From positions 2,865 to 9,510 of the forward strand of contig MHUY01000025.1 in NCBI GenBank assembly GCA_001825115.1: 6,646 bases of DNA. Reading direction: 5' to 3'. The stretch is from Candidatus Yonathbacteria bacterium RIFOXYC2_FULL_47_9 (GTDB taxonomy: Bacteria; Patescibacteriota; Minisyncoccia; Phycocordibacterales; UBA1550). A program made the translations under genes and the position numbers. The notes beneath the pieces were generated by a model that saw only the letters and a program-made list of their open reading frames with translations, was not told the origin of the DNA and did not search any database. Below are positions 5,941 to 6,646 of the stretch, in pieces. Position 1 is the stretch's first letter. Each line of letters starts with the position of its first letter.

Positions 5941-6405
5941 ATGTCACGAGTTAAATATTTGGTTGCACTGTTGCTGGTTGCATCGTCTACGGCCTTTGCG
6001 GCTGATTTCGAATCGGTATCTGAACTTCGTCAGTGCGGAAAAGACTTGAACTCCCTGAATGAGTCCAGAGGTAAAGTGGAAAGTGTAAGCAAAGAACTCT
6101 CAGGACTTAATTTGCGTGCAACCTTTATGCGGACAAGGATAGAGATACAGGAGGCATGGGTGGCTGACCATAACGCCAGAATGCGCCTGAATGCTGACAT
6201 CTCAGAGTACAACGCATTTGTCCGTGAGCTCGATCGGCGGTATGATGGACATAATCGTAATGTAGACAAATTCAACGAACGCCTGCATGAATTCAAGAGT
6301 TCATGCCTAAATCGAAGCGTTGACAAAGACGGCGACATCTACAAAGAAGTCTGCAAAGATACGAACGAATACTTTGCCTTGTGTCGCTTGTCCAAGGAAA
6401 ACTAA
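5941..6405 (+). CDS. Exported helical four-cysteine protein, unrecognised
   Basis: A 154-residue protein of unknown function with a clear Sec signal peptide: a basic start (MSRVK), a hydrophobic core (YLVALLLVASS) and an AFA cleavage site after residue 20. No lipobox cysteine follows, so it is predicted to be released or periplasmic/extracellular rather than lipid-anchored. The mature part is charged and almost entirely helix-forming, with coiled-coil-like stretches around 24-58 and 84-120. It contains four cysteines (32, 122, 138, 148), an even number that could form two disulfides pinning the C-terminus to the N-terminal helix. The start is set by AGGAG six bases before the ATG. It has its own promoter and a strong terminator, so it is a single-gene unit. 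No family is recognised; a role at the cell surface is inferred only from export. Confidence 0.85.
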   Translation: MSRVKYLVALLLVASSTAFAADFESVSELRQCGKDLNSLNESRGKVESVSKELSGLNLRATFMRTRIEIQEAWVADHNARMRLNADISEYNAFVRELDRRYDGHNRNVDKFNERLHEFKSSCLNRSVDKDGDIYKEVCKDTNEYFALCRLSKEN

Positions 6406-6456
6406 TACAGCGTCAAAAGCAGACCTTTGAGGAGTGGGGGATGTGATACACAAAAC

Positions 6457-6501
6457 ATACGGACAGCTCTAGAGCTGTCCGTATTTCTTTTGTTTGTTTT
6501 T
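6457..6501 (+). terminator. Perfect-palindrome intrinsic terminator of the exported protein gene
   Basis: Bases 6457-6484 form a perfect 28-base palindrome (arms begin ATACGGACAGCT), which folds as a stem of up to 12-13 bp with a minimal loop. It is followed by a long T-rich tract (6484-6501, interrupted by single C and G). It lies about 50 bases after the stop at 6405. The AAAA at 6452-6455 gives a weaker U-tract on the other strand. Confidence 0.9.
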
Positions 6502-6646
6502 GCGGAGACGGTGGGATTCGGTCACGGGTTACTAAATATTTTATTTCACGTTGCTCATAAAATATAAAGTGTTCGCGACCCCGGCTCACTGTCGCCTTGC
6601 GACATGTTCCGCCTTTCGAATCCCACCCGTAAGCCAAGCAGTTGGC
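6501..6646. repeat. Nested inverted-repeat block with a tRNA-Ser 3'-end-like edge
   Basis: No convincing gene is seen here. GGTGGGATTCG (6510-6520) and CGAATCCCACC (6617-6627) are a perfect 11-bp inverted pair about 96 bases apart. Inside are an imperfect long hairpin whose core is ATATTTTAT/ATAAAATAT (6536-6544 / 6557-6565), with GGTC/GACC at its base (6520-6523 / 6577-6580), and a perfect GC-rich hairpin TGTCGC-CTT-GCGACA (6590-6604). A further small hairpin GCCAA-GCAG-TTGGC (6633-6646) ends the window. The left edge read on the minus strand, GAATCCCACCGTCTCCGCA (6519-6501), closely resembles the T-arm and acceptor 3' half of a bacterial serine tRNA, but no matching 5' half, anticodon arm or CCA is found. 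It could be a multi-branched RNA, a mobile repeat, or an integration scar at a tRNA gene. Confidence 0.5.

Noticed and set aside
6413..6637. Minus-strand open frame of 74 codons reaching the right edge
   Set aside because: The only start inside the window is TTG with no binding site, the frame runs through the perfect-palindrome terminator and the inverted-repeat block, and the tRNA-like bases explain its DRIPPSP stretch. It stays open into the flank, so a gene tail entering from the right cannot be fully excluded.

Overview
This 6.6 kb window looks like chromosomal DNA from a small-genome bacterium, most plausibly a member of the Patescibacteria/CPR (Parcubacteria-like). That placement is inferred. 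It rests on short intergenic gaps, a mixture of housekeeping genes with no Shine-Dalgarno sequence, and divergent versions of common enzymes; no ribosomal RNA or marker protein is present to settle it. UGA ends the desaturase frame and is absent inside about 1,500 codons of the three main housekeeping genes, so there is no sign of the Gracilibacteria/SR1 code in which UGA means glycine.

Layout from left to right: (1) the minus-strand gene for the ATP-dependent DNA helicase RecG runs off the left edge and lacks its last C-terminal residues. (2) A 69-base divergent promoter region separates recG from a plus-strand membrane fatty acid desaturase with all its histidine boxes but an abruptly ended C-terminus. 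(3) A strong bidirectional terminator lies between the desaturase and a convergent minus-strand M3-family zinc oligopeptidase. (4) Upstream of the peptidase is a 109-base inverted-repeat, MITE-like element that fills the gap to a minus-strand CDP-alcohol phosphatidyltransferase (PgsA-like). (5) A terminator and then a small, basic, unrecognised 60-residue protein gene follow, also on the minus strand. (6) Divergent from it is a plus-strand gene for an exported, helical, four-cysteine protein with a structured leader and a perfect-palindrome terminator. (7) The last 145 bases hold no convincing gene. They hold a block of nested inverted repeats that begins with a sequence resembling the 3' end of a serine tRNA.

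Functionally, the desaturase and the phosphatidyltransferase both act on membrane lipids (acyl-chain unsaturation and headgroup formation), the M3 peptidase degrades cytoplasmic peptides, and RecG repairs stalled replication forks. The most consistent regulatory signal is that recG, the peptidase and the phosphatidyltransferase each carry a -10 hexamer ending 8-9 bases before the ATG with no ribosome binding site, so their mRNAs are predicted to be leaderless. The desaturase, the small basic protein and the exported protein instead have proper leaders with AGGAG-type sites. No CRISPR array, insertion sequence, rRNA or intact tRNA was seen.
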